Source: Capra hircus (lineage: Eukaryota > Chordata > Mammalia > Artiodactyla > Bovidae). Taken from it: 64,000 bases of DNA. Under the pieces are notes generated by a model. The model had not been told where the DNA came from. It searched no databases and saw only the letters and a program-made list of their open reading frames with translations. The DNA lies in assembly GCF_001704415.2 (NCBI RefSeq), contig NW_017189517.1:13031167-13095166 (forward strand). Reading direction: 5' to 3'. Made by a program: the position numbers and the translations under genes. This document shows positions 44,037 to 53,868 of this stretch, in pieces (within the stretch, counting starts at the first letter, position 1; every line of letters begins with the position of its first letter).

Positions 44037-44230
44037 AACAGTTGACAACATGGGAGCTGGGGCCCTGACCCTCCATATAGTCGAAAATCCGTCTATAACT
44101 TTACAGATACCTCTGTATCTGTGATTCCACAGCCGTGGATTCAGCCATCCACGGATCGTGTAGTACATTAAATCCGTGTGTAAGTGGACCCATGCGGTTC
44201 AAATTTGTGTTGTTCAAGGGTCGACGGTAT
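44037..44230. mobile_element. Tigger-group MITE-like element
   Basis: 'cagttgacaacatggg' at the left and 'gtgttgttcaagggtcgac' at the right are the two terminal inverted repeats of a common TcMar-Tigger element. 'gtggattcagccatccacgg' and 'agtggacccatgcggttcaa' lie inside. No transposase remains. Confidence 0.85.
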
Positions 44231-44699
44231 ATGATGTGAAATCTGACTAAGAAGGAGTCTTAAGTACTTCTAATTTGGGGCAAGGAGGCTCTGGGGGAAG
44301 GGGAGGAGTAGTATATATACCACTGCTTCTAACAAGTCCCATTTCAAGTATGAAGAAACCAAACAGGCTAATCCAGAGCTCACCGCACCCCCACTCCCTC
44401 AGTCAGTAAGAACACTCTAAGCACTGACTCCAGGGCTTTGTGGTCTATGAGGGCATTTTTCCTAGGAGCACTGGTATGCCAATGTTACTCATTTCTCCCT
44501 TCTGCCATCTTCCTCCTCCACACACACACCCACACATACACTCTAGGTCTTCTTAAACTCTCAGGGTAAGGAATGTGTCAACGTGTTTCTTCAAAAATGC
44601 TGTCCCATGGGGAACAAAAGACCAAAAGCAGATGTCATCTATGCTGATCAGGACATTAGTCAATTACTTGGTTAGAAAAAAAAATGAGATACTAAAAGA
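44231..44699. other. Unassigned, single-copy-looking
   Basis: No repeat recognised. A short (CACACA) patch lies at 44520-44540. Confidence 0.4.
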
Positions 44700-44985
44700 A
44701 TCCGCAAGCCCTGAACACCTGCTATATGGTGAGTGCTTAACTGCAGAATCTTATCTAATCCTCCCAGCTTCTGTGAGGCACATCCTGTAAGCATTTCTGT
44801 TTAAAAATGAGGACAACTGAGGTTCAGAGCAGAGGGTAAAGCGTCTGCCTGCAATGCAGGAGACCTGGGTTTGATCCCTGGGTCAGGAAGATCCCCTGGA
44901 GAAGGAAATGGCAACCCACTCCAGTACTCTTGCCTGGAAAATCCCACGGACAGAGAGGCTAGGCAACTTTTCTGTTGCTTTTCCA
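44700..44985 (-). mobile_element. MIR, antisense, split by Bov-tA
   Basis: 'gaacacctgctatatggtga', 'atcttatctaatcctcccag', 'aaaaatgaggacaactgagg' before the Bov-tA; 'agagaggctaggcaactttt' after it continues the reversed MIR. CAGAG flanks the insertion, a short candidate TSD. Confidence 0.8.
44833..44958 (+). mobile_element. Bov-tA, truncated at both ends
   Basis: 'gggtaaagcgtctgcctgc', B box 'gggtttgatccctggg', body to 'tggaaaatcccacggacag'. The terminal third with the shared BovB 3' end is missing, unusual for a SINE primed from its 3' end. Confidence 0.92.
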
Positions 44986-45204
44986 GACATTTGTTTTGTA
45001 TATACTTCCTTCTAATCTGTGCTTTGCCATTTAAGTTTCTTTTTGGTATCTTTCAAAGAGAAAATAATTTACTTTTGATATAGTTCAACTTATTGTACTA
45101 TGACCATTATATGTTTATTATTCCTAGTACACATCTGTACTTTTTTCATATAGATTGTAATTGTCAATCCTAAATTCAGTTCATCCTGATAGAAACTTTT
45201 TTTT
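44986..45204 (-). mobile_element. Probable old L1 fragment, antisense
   Basis: 'gtttctttttggtatctttc' and 'tttgatatagttcaacttat' resemble reversed L1M sequence. Weak. Confidence 0.45.
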
Positions 45205-45340
45205 TTCAAAAGAGAAAATGAGGTTCAAAAGTGTTAAGTGCCTGAGGCTGCCCTACTACTAGGTGCCAGAGTTGGAATTCAAATGCCATCCAACTGGCCC
45301 CAGAGCCAGAGTTTCTTGAATTACTCCGCACTGCCCCCTG
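45205..45340 (-). mobile_element. MIR, antisense
   Basis: 'aaatgaggttcaaaagtgtt', 'aagtgcctgaggctgccc', 'gtgccagagttggaattcaa' and 'ccagagccagagtttcttg' are the reversed MIR core. Confidence 0.8.
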
Positions 45341-45449
45341 TCATCTCCATCCTTTGGCCATCAGCTCTATGACAGCTGAAACCAGAAAGCAGAGCCTCAT
45401 GTTGCTCAATCTCAGCTGGGAGCATGTACTTTGGGCAACTCAAATTTTT

Positions 45450-46206
45450 CACCGCACTACATATGTTAGATAAATTAGACTTTAAAGCAAAAAAAAAAAA
45501 AATTTCCCAGAGAGGGATATTATATAATGATAAAATGATCAATCCACCAAGAAGACAAATCCACACGAAATGTGCAAACACTGGACGATGCAGCTGCAAA
45601 TTACATGAAGCAAAAAATAATAGAACTGAAAGAAGAAGCAGACAAGTCCACAATTATATTTAAAGAATTAAACACTGCTCTTTCAATAATTATAGAACAA
45701 TTAGAATATCCACAAGGATATAGAAGAATTCAAGAACACTATCAACCCACAGAATCTAATCCACATTTATAGAACATCGCACCCAATGGTAAAAATACAC
45801 ATTATATCAAGTGTCCACAGAACATATGCTAAGACAGACAATATTTTATATCACAAAACTTGACCTCAACAAATTTTAAGAGTTGAAATCATACAGATAT
45901 TGTCTTCCAACTACAATGGAAAAAAACTTTGAAATCATTAAAGAAAAATAACAGGAAAAATCTCGAAACACTTGGAGAGTAATCAACGCTCTTATAAATA
46001 AGCCATGCATCAAAGAGAAAGTTGCAAGCAAAATTTAAAAGAAAAATACGAAATACACAAAAATACATTAAGCTGAATAAAAATGAAAATAAACCACATG
46101 AAAAATTGTGGAACACAAAACAAGACTGAGAGTGAAATTTATAGTGCTAAAAGTTTACATTAGAAAAGAGAAAATCAACAATCTAAATGCCCACCTCAAG
46201 AAAGTA
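45450..46206 (+). mobile_element. Old L1 ORF2 endonuclease/linker fragment
   Basis: 'gataaattagactttaaagc', 'gggatattatataatgataa', 'aatcatacagatattgtctt' and 'gtgaaatttatagtgctaaa' follow the L1 ORF2 order between endonuclease and RT. Frame destroyed. It ends where a different L1 5' UTR begins. Confidence 0.75.
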
Positions 46207-49097
46207 GAAAAAGGAATGTGGCCAAAATGGTGAGTAGGAAGACACAGAGCCCACCTTCTTCCATAGACACACCAAAATTACACTTATTTACAGAGCGATT
46301 ATCTGTGAGAATTACCTGAGTAGTAGCAGAAAAGATTTTCAACAACTGAAGGTATAAGAAAGAATCACGAGACAGATGGGAGGGGCAGAGACATGATATA
46401 CTCAAGGACCATATCCCTGGGTAGGCAGTGCACACTCAGGAGGATGTTACAATTATAGACATTCTCCCCATGGACTGAGGTGTCTGAACTCACAGGCTCC
46501 AAAGCCTGTGTGTCCTGCACCAGAAAGATGAGCCACCAGAACATCTGGCTTTGAGGCCACCAGGGCTTGAGTATGGGAGAGCCAGAGGACTTTAGGAAAT
46601 ACAAATTTCACACTCTCTGAGACAGAGGCAGTAATTTGAAAGGATCCTGAGTCTGACCCACTTGCTGATCTTGGAGAACCTCACAGACAGGCAGGAGAGA
46701 ACTGGGACGTCCTCTGGGGATACAGTCAGTGGCAGCACCCATCTTTGGGAGCTTATTCTATCATGAGGACACGGGTGCTGGCAAGAGCCTTTTTGGAATC
46801 CTTTCCTTATTCTATTAGCTCTGGGAGCTTACCCGCCCACCAACGGGCCAATACTAGTCCCAGAGACACTGACTCTACAGCCAGGTGCCCTAGGACTCAG
46901 CCTTGCCCATCAGGGCAACCACATCAGTTGGATCTGCCACAACAGAAGGGCCCATGCTGCCTGCATACGGAGCACACTAGAGCATTTAGCCCTGGTGAAC
47001 AGAGGGGAAGATACTGCTGGGTCCCATGGGACTTCTCCTAAATAAAGCGACATCTTCAAGATTAGAAAACACAACCAGCCTACCTAATACATAGAAATAA
47101 ACACAGAGAATCAAGCAAAATGACAGAGGAATATGTTCCAATTGAAGTAACATGAACAAAAAATAAGAACGAAGCAAAATGGAGATAAGCAATTTATCTG
47201 ATAAAAAGTTCAAACTAATGATTATAAAGATGTTCAGTGAACTCAGGAGAAGAATGGATGAACACAGTGAGAAGATTAACAAAGAGTTAGGAAATATAAA
47301 GAACCAAACAGAGATGATTACAATAACTAAATGAAAAATACATTCGAATTTTTCACAAGATTTCACAAAATACACAAGAATCAATAGTATATTTAATAGT
47401 ACAGAGGAATGGACCAGCATATTGGAAAACCAAGTAGTGGAAATCACCCAAGCTGAACAGAAAACAGAAAAAAAAATATTAATTTAGGATAGTTTACAGG
47501 ACCTCCAGAACAACATCAAGCACCCTAACATTTGTATTATAGGGGTCCCAAAAGGAGAAGAGAGAAAGAGGATGAGAATTTATTTGAAGAAATGATAGCT
47601 GAAAACTTCCACAACCTGGGAGAAGAAATAGACATCCAGGTCCCAAAAGCACAGAGTCCCAAATAAGATGAACCCAAGACACATAATTAAAATGGCAAGG
47701 GATAAAGATGAAGAGAGAATCTTGAAAGCAGCAAGAGACAACCAATTAGTTGTGCATAAGGGAACGCTCATAAGTATCAGCTGACTTTTCAGGCAAGAGG
47801 GGAGTGGCAGGATATTTTCAACAAAGATAAAAATAAAAAACCCTGCAACCAAGAATAGTCTACCAGTAAGGCTATCATTCAGATTTGAAGGATTGATAAA
47901 GAATTTTACAAAAAACAAAAACTAAAAGAGTTCAACACCATGAGGCTGCTTTAAAATAAACTTTAAAGGAAGTTCTCTAGGCAAAAAGAAAAGACCACAA
48001 CTGAAAATCTGAAAATTATGAAAAAAATCTCATTGAAAAATGCAAACATACAGTAAAGAGTAGACAAACCATTTACAAGCCTAGTAAGAAGGTTAAAAGA
48101 CAAAGTATTAATAGTAAAATCACCTATATCCACAATAAGTAGTTAAGAGATACACCAAAAAAGATATAGACTATGATGAATGCATTAAAAATTGACGGGA
48201 GAGGTAAAAATGTAGAATTGTTAGAATGCATTCAAACATAAGAAATCAACTTAAAATAATCATATATATATATAGTTATATATGAACCTCATGGCAAGCA
48301 CAAAACAAAAATCTGTAATAGATACACACACACACACACGACAGGGTGGAGGGAGAAAGGAATCAAAATATAACACTAAAGATAGTCATCAAATCACAAG
48401 CAAAGAGAACAAAAGAAGAAAGGGGGAAAACAAACTACAAAAATAAACAGGAAGCAACAATTTGGCAGTAAGTACATGCACCATTAATAATTACTTTAAA
48501 TGTAAATGAACTAAATGTTCCAATCGAAAGACATAAGGTACCTGATACATAAAATCACAAGATCCATAGATATGCTGCCTATGAGAGACTCATGTAAGAC
48601 CTAAAGACACACATAGGCCAGTTCAGTCCTTGAAAAGTAATCAATATAACCCACCATCAGGTTGGAGAAGAAAAATTATAGATCATATCAATCAATGCAG
48701 AAAAATGATTTAACAAATTTCAACACTCATTAATCGTAAAAACTCTCAGAAAAATAGAAATAGACGATAATTTCCTCAACTTGATAAAGAGCATCTACAA
48801 AAAACCTACCACTAACATTATGCATGAAAAATATATCATTAGTCATTAAAACTACAAAGAGGTATCTCTATGAATAGAACAGCTAAAATAAAAAATAATG
48901 ACAATACCAAATGCTGTCAGGAATGTGGGAAAACAATCTCATACATTGCCAGTGTGGAATAGGCTGTCAATCTGGGAAAAAGCTTAACTACCCATATAGT
49001 TACTATATAACCAGCAATCGTACTCCTGAACATTTATTCCAAAGAAATAAAAACTTACATTGTAAAGCAACTATACTCCAATAAAAATTTTTAAAAA
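46207..49097 (+). mobile_element. Artiodactyl-type L1, internally deleted but with both ends
   Basis: The 5' UTR (46207-47080; 'gtggccaaaatggtgagtag'), ORF1 (about 47110-47935; 'aattaaaatggcaagggata', 'ttacaaaaaacaaaaac'), a piece of the endonuclease (48480-48600), a piece of the RT (48620-48810) and the ORF2/3' UTR end ('agcaactatactccaataaa') occur in order. Several kilobases of ORF2 are missing and stops are frequent. It is the better preserved relative of 2890-3440. Confidence 0.78.
48264..48342. repeat. AT and CA simple-sequence tracts inside L1
   Basis: 'catatatatatatagttata' and, at 48325-48340, '(CA)8'. Confidence 0.85.
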
Positions 49098-49775
49098 GTT
49101 TATGCCCACACAAAAATGTGTACACCAATTTTTTTTTAAAAAACACACATTTTTACTTTTTATTTTTATTTATCATATATCAGAATTTGTAGTATAATCA
49201 TACTATTTTCATCAACTCTGTTCTACTAACTATTGAAATGTTTAATCAACTACTTCTAGATTGAGTAATTCTTGCAGATATAAGACATTATAGCAACTTT
49301 GAGACAGCTCAAGATTGGAAACAACCCAGTTCATTCAACTTCATTCATTCAACTTCAGTGAATTAATATTTAAACTGCTGTGTGTGCATGCAACAAAAAA
49401 GAACAAACTATGATGCAATAACCTGCATGAATGTTCAGTGAATTATGCTGAGAAAAAGAAAAAAATCCCCCAAAGTTACATGTGGTGTGACTCTCTTTAT
49501 GTAACATTCAAACAGATTAGTGGTTGCCAAGGGTTAAGAAGGGAATGGGGAGGGGGGTAGAAAGAAAGTGGATGTGACTAAGGACAGCATAAGTGATCAT
49601 TTCAGTGATGGAAATATTTTATATCTTGACAACATCTATATCAATATCCCACATGTGCTTTTTCAAGATGTTACCATTGAGGGTACACAGGATCTCTCTA
49701 TCATTCAACTGAATGATACAAATTCAACTGAATCTACAATTATCTCAAAATAAAAATTTAATTTGAAAATGTTCC
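49098..49775 (+). mobile_element. Old L1M ORF2 end and 3' UTR
   Basis: 'tatgcccacacaaaaatgtg', 'aagattggaaacaacccagt', 'gaattatgctgagaaaaag', 'agattagtggttgccaaggg' and 'ttgacaacatctat' keep the L1M 3' order. It may be the right-hand remnant of the L1 at 45450-46206, with 46207-49097 inserted between. Confidence 0.7.
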
Positions 49776-50060
49776 TGGATCACAGAAGGAAGTCTCAGTA
49801 AGTAACGTCTTCTGGGGAAAAAAGGCAAATTGGAAAGGAAGCATCCCATGGAGGCTTGATAATGAAGGGAAGAAGGAAAGGGATAATTTTAAAAAAGAAT
49901 GACAATGAAAAAACACTCCACAGTCATAACCACCATCACCACCACCAAAAACAAAACAAAACAAAAAAAAACCCACTCTTTTATATCTCAGAAAAAGGGA
50001 CTCTTGAATCAAAATGCCTAATTAATTTCTACATTCTAATGCAATTGTTATTGCTATTGA
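49776..50060. other. Unassigned, purine/A-rich
   Basis: Poly-A and (AAAAC)n patches near 49940-49975. The 194-codon plus frame 49856-50440 starts here and runs into the antisense L1; it is not a gene. Confidence 0.45.
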
Positions 50061-50077
50061 AGGAAATATATTGTTTT
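50061..50077. repeat. TSD, left copy, of the U6-L1 chimera
   Basis: AGGAAATATATTGTTTT, identical to 51467-51483. Confidence 0.97.
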
Positions 50078-51359
50078 TTTAATATCTTTTTTTTAATTTT
50101 TAATTTTTTTATTTTATATGACATACAACTTTTTTTTCTCCCCCACGGGTGTACATGCGTTCCCAAACTTGAACCCCCCTCCCACCTCCCTCCCCATAAC
50201 ATCTCTGTGGGTCATCCCCATGCACCAGCCCCAATCATGCTGTATCCTGCATCGGACATAGACTGGCGATTCAATTCTTACATGATAGTATACCTGTTAC
50301 AATGCCATTCTCCCAAATCATCCCACCCTCTCCCTCTCCCTCTGAGTCCAAAAGTCCGTTATACACAGCTGTGTCTTTTTTCCTGTCTTGCATACAGGGT
50401 CGTCATTGCCATCTTTCTAAATTCCATATATATGTGTTAGTATACTGTATTGGTGTTTTTCTTTCTGGCTTACTTCACTCTGTATAATCGGCTCCAGTTT
50501 CATCCATCTCATCAGGACTGATTCAAATGAATTCTTTTTAACGGCTGAGTAGTACTCCATTGTGTATATGTACCACAGCTTTCTTATCCATTCATCTGCT
50601 GATGGACATCTAGGTTGTTTCCATGTCCTGGCTATTATAAACAGTGCTGCGATGAACATTGGGGTACATGTGTCTCTTTCAATTCTGGTTTCCTCGGTGT
50701 GTATGCCCAGCAGTGGGATTGCTGGGTCATAAGGTAGTTCTATTTGCAATTTTTTAAGGAATCTCCACACTGTTCTCCATAGTGGCTGTACTAGTTTGCA
50801 TTCCCACCAACAGTGTAGGAGGGTTCCCTTTTGTCCACACCCTCTCCAGCATTTATTGCTTGCAGATTTTTGGATCGCAGCCGTTCTGACTGGTGTGAAG
50901 TGGTACCTCATTGTGGTTTTGATTTGCATTTCTCTAATAATGAGTGATGTTGAGCATCTTTTCATGTGTTTGTTAGCCATCCGTACGTCTTCTTTGGAGA
51001 AATGTCTATTTAGTTCTTTGGCCCATTTTTTGATTGGGTCATTTATTTTTCTGGAATTGAGCTGCATAAGTTGCTTGTATATTTTTGAGATTAGTTGTTT
51101 GTCAGTTGCTTCATTTGCTATTATTTTCTCCCATTCAGAAGGCTTTCTTTTCACCTTGCTTATATTTTCCTTTGTTGTGCAGAAGCTTTTAATTTTAATT
51201 AGATCCCATTTGTTTATTTTTGCTTTTATTTCCAGAATTCTGGGAGGTGGATCATAGAGGATCCTGCTGTAATTTATGTTGGAGAGTGTTTTGCCTATGT
51301 TCTCCTCTAGGAGTTTTATAGTTTCTGGTCTTACATTTGGATCTTTAATCCATTTTGAG
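50078..51359 (-). mobile_element. L1-BT part of a U6-L1 chimeric insertion
   Basis: From the plus strand: T-rich reversed tail (50078-50140), 3' UTR from 'gggtgtacatgcgttccc', then ORF2 backwards to 'aatccattttgag' at 51359, where U6 sequence begins. The last part of the usual 3' UTR ('ttcatgttgatgtatggc' and on) is absent, so the RNA ended or was primed early. The whole insertion, U6 included, is bounded by a perfect 17-bp TSD. Confidence 0.97.
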
Positions 51360-51394
51360 AAAAATATGGAACGCTTCACGAATTTGCGTGTCAT
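50417..51394 (-). pseudogene. 325-codon open frame: U6-derived start fused to L1-BT ORF2 C-terminus
   Basis: The ATG is at U6 nucleotide 73; residues 1-11 ('MTRKFVKRSIF') are translated U6 RNA, codon 12 spans the junction, and from 'SKWIKDPNVRPETIKLL' on it is in frame with ORF2. A C-x3-C-x7-H-x4-C motif lies at residues 182-199, the Cys-rich region of L1 ORF2p thought to bind RNA. The native ORF2 stop ends the frame after 'THIYGI'. Endonuclease and RT domains are absent. No disabling mutation has occurred over 978 bp. No evidence of expression can be seen; the most likely reading is a chance frame in a young retrocopy. Confidence 0.6.
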
Positions 51395-51466
51395 CCTTGC
51401 ACAGGGGCCATGCTAATCTTCTCTGTATCATTCCAATTTTAGTATATGTGCTGCCGAAGCGAGCAC
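51360..51466 (-). pseudogene. RNU6: U6 snRNA retropseudogene, full length
   Basis: All 107 nt of U6 are present on the minus strand, from GTGCTCGCTTCGGCAGCAC (51466 leftwards) to the terminal CCATATTTTT. Relative to the canonical mammalian U6 I see two differences, both CpG-to-TpG: GGAACGATAC reads GGAATGATAC, and CTGCGCAAGG reads CTGTGCAAGG. The ACAGAGA box and AGC triad survive. A U6 gene needs upstream PSE and TATA elements, and the flank here is a TSD plus AT-rich DNA with no such context visible, so this is a retrocopy. Confidence 0.97.
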
Positions 51467-51483
51467 AGGAAATATATTGTTTT
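51467..51483. repeat. TSD, right copy, of the U6-L1 chimera
   Basis: AGGAAATATATTGTTTT directly follows the 5' end of U6 with no extra base. Confidence 0.97.
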
Positions 51484-51697
51484 AAAATGAACACAAACAA
51501 AAAGTTAATATGAACAAAATCAAAATTAAAATAAACATATTTCAGTGATGAAAATTTCTCCCCAAATCAAGCATGAGGAAAAGAAAATGTTAATATATCA
51601 CAAAATAGTAAAAATAATACTTTAAATTAGAAATTCATTTAAAATTTTTATACAGTTTTTCATTTTATTTATTTAAAAATAGTTTTAGTTTTACACT
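51484..51697. other. Unassigned, AT-rich
   Basis: Nothing recognised. Confidence 0.4.
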
Positions 51698-52515
51698 AGT
51701 TATCAGAAATGCAGATCAAAACTACAGTGAGGTATCACCTCACAGACTGATCAGAATGGCCATCATCAAAAAGTCTAGGGAAATAAATTCTGGAGAGCAT
51801 GAAGAAAAGGGAACCCTCCTACACTTTTGGTACAACTGTTATGGAGAACAGTATGGAGATTCCTTAAAAACTAAATATTGAACTACCATATGATCCAGCA
51901 ATTGCACTCCTGGGCATATATCCAGAGGCCTCTAATTCCAAAAGATACATGCAACTCAGTGTTCATAGCAGCACTATTTACAATGGACAAGACATGGAAG
52001 AAACCTAAACGCTCATCAGCTGATGAATAAATAAAGATGTGGTATTTATATACAATCAAATATTACTCAGCCATAAAAGGAATCAAATAATGCCATTTGC
52101 AGCAGTATGGATGGACCTAGAGGTTATCATACTAAGTGAAGTAAGTCAGCCAGAGAAAGACAAATATATGATATTACTTATATGTGGAATCTAAAAAATG
52201 ATACATATGAACTTATTTGCAAAACAGAGTCACAGATGTAGAAAACAAACTTACGGTTACTGGAGGATAAGGGGGGATAAACTGGGAGATTGGGATTGAC
52301 ATATACACACTATTATATATAAAACAGATAACTAAAATAGATAACTCGTAAGGACCTACTGTATAGCACAGGGAACTCTGCTCAATACTCTGTAATGACC
52401 TATGTGGAAAGGGCATCTCAAAAAGAGGGGATATTATGTATATATATAACTGATTCACTTTGCTCTACAACAAAAACTAACACAACATTGTAAACCAACT
52501 ATACTCAATAAAATT
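51698..52515 (+). mobile_element. L1 ORF2 end and 3' UTR, middle-aged
   Basis: 'tatcagaaatgcagatcaaa', 'gaacagtatggagattcctt', 'ccatatgatccagcaattgc', 'aagtaagtcagccagagaaa', 'ggacctactgtatagcacag' and the tip 'ttgtaaaccaactatactca' with AATAAAATT. It is 5'-truncated; the open frames are broken. Confidence 0.9.
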
Positions 52516-52549
52516 TTTTGACTATTTTATTTTTAAAGTATATTTACGT

Positions 52550-52625
52550 AAGATATTTTAACAGCTTTATTGAGGTGTAATTGATATGCAGAAAATCAAT
52601 ACATATCAAGTAGACATAAAAACAG
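52550..52625 (-). mobile_element. L1 3' UTR start, antisense, short
   Basis: 'aacagctttattgaggtgta' and 'attgatatgcagaaaat' are the reversed L1M 3' tip. Confidence 0.6.
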
Positions 52626-52671
52626 AGAGATGTAAAAGAAGTTGACTAAATTCAGGAAAGTAATTGAAGAT

Positions 52672-52745
52672 ATCATCATGGAAATGATGATTCAATTATA
52701 ATTAAAAATCACCATAGAAATGCTGATTAAATTATAACTGGTAAT
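52672..52745. repeat. Imperfect tandem duplication, unit about 42 bp
   Basis: 'atcatggaaatgatgattca' and 'accatagaaatgctgattaa' begin two similar units, each continuing with 'attataa'. Confidence 0.7.
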
Positions 52746-52755
52746 TGAAGGACAG

Positions 52756-52879
52756 CTTGTGCATGTGCTCAGTCGTGTCTGACTCTTTGCAACCCCATGG
52801 ACTGTAGCCCACCAGGCTTCTCTGTCCATGGAATTTTCCAGGCAAGAATCCTGGAGTGAGTTGCCATTTTCCTCCTCCA
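52756..52879 (-). mobile_element. Bov-tA body, antisense, 5'-truncated
   Basis: Plus strand: 'gtgctcagtcgtgtctgact' to 'gagttgccattttcctcctc'. The TSD GAAGGACAG lies at 52747-52755 and 52880-52888. Confidence 0.94.
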
Positions 52880-52889
52880 GAAGGACAGG

Positions 52890-53165
52890 TTGGCCAGATG
52901 TAAAATCCTTAGTTCATGCTGTATTTCTTTGCATTTCTTGAAAATGCTGCTGTGTTTTTGTCATGCTTTCCATGTGGCTATAGAGAAGTCTGATGCTAAA
53001 CTGACTTTTATTCATCTAGGTTACTTCACTTTTTTGCCAGGAGGCTCTGAGGATTATTTCTTTACCTTTAGTGTATAATAGTTGCGCTCGAATTTTTCCT
53101 GTTGTTAACTGGGTCAGTTTTCCCAGGTACATGATGAGCCGTATCAGTGTGAAGATCCAGGTCTC
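52890..53165 (-). mobile_element. Probable old L1 fragment, antisense
   Basis: 'gagaagtctgatgctaaact', 'ctgaggattatttctttac' and 'gtgaagatccaggtctcatt' resemble a reversed L1M segment. Weak. Confidence 0.5.
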
Positions 53166-53480
53166 ATTTTATTTATGGATTTTTCTCTTTAAACTATACC
53201 TTTAAAGATTAGATCTATTTTATTGTTCCATAGGGAATATGTGGATATAGAAGGATATCAAATAAAGGTTAAAACAGATAACCCAGGCAGTAGAGGGAGA
53301 ATAGTTATTATAAAAAGTAATAGTTTTTATAATAACTGGAATGCACCTACAGATTTACCTAAATACAAAGAAAAAAAGAGACCACATAGGAAAACAGTTC
53401 ATGTGATAACATACAGCATGATTGCGATGTGTCCACTCAGCTGGGGTACAGCCCCTGGTTATTTAAAAACTAATTTATGT
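53166..53480. other. Unassigned; isolated open frame
   Basis: The 97-codon plus frame 53223-53516 ('EGYQIKVKTDNPGSRGR') shows no domain I recognise. Confidence 0.35.
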
Positions 53481-53830
53481 GTTGCTGTTAAAACAAAATA
53501 TTGCAGATGTAATTAAAGGCCCTAAACCATTGACTTTAAGTAAGGGAGATTATCCGGATAATCTGAATGGACCTGACTGATTCAATTGAGAGGTCCTCAA
53601 AGCAAGGCTGAGTTTTCTCCAAAAGACTAAGAAATTTTGCCTGTGAACAACAGCCTTGGCCTGTGTCTGTGGAGTCTGAGCCTGAAGGTGATCTGGTGAT
53701 CTTGTGATCTTCCCTTTATCACTGCCTGCCCTATGGGTTTAAGGCTTGGTTAGCCACTCCCACAACTGAGTAAACCAATTCCTTTAAGAAATCTCCCTCC
53801 ACACACACATTTAAACACACACACATGCAT
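53481..53830 (+). mobile_element. Old LTR, MaLR/ERVL-like
   Basis: 'gcagatgtaattaaaggccc', 'aagggagattatccggataa', 'tcactgcctgccctatgggt', 'ccaattcctttaagaaatct' recall a reused mammalian LTR layout that ends in an AT/CA-rich poly(A) region. Exact family uncertain. Confidence 0.55.
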
Positions 53831-53868
53831 GGATGAGCACACACGCACGTACACACACATCCTAAACT
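53803..53868. repeat. (CA)n-rich microsatellite
   Basis: 'ccacacacacatttaaacac' and 'acacacgcacgtacacacac'. Confidence 0.9.

Noticed and set aside
45328..45346. Third CTCF-like site (CACTGCCCCCTGTCATC)
   Set aside because: The minus-strand reading GACAGGGGGCAGTG lacks the CCA start of the motif and lies at the end of a MIR; too weak.
49856..50440. 194-codon plus-strand frame
   Set aside because: It starts in A-rich DNA and crosses into the antisense 3' UTR of the U6-L1 insertion; it is a shadow.
51360..51466. Functional U6 snRNA gene
   Set aside because: It is joined to L1, enclosed in a TSD, and shows no upstream PSE or TATA layout.
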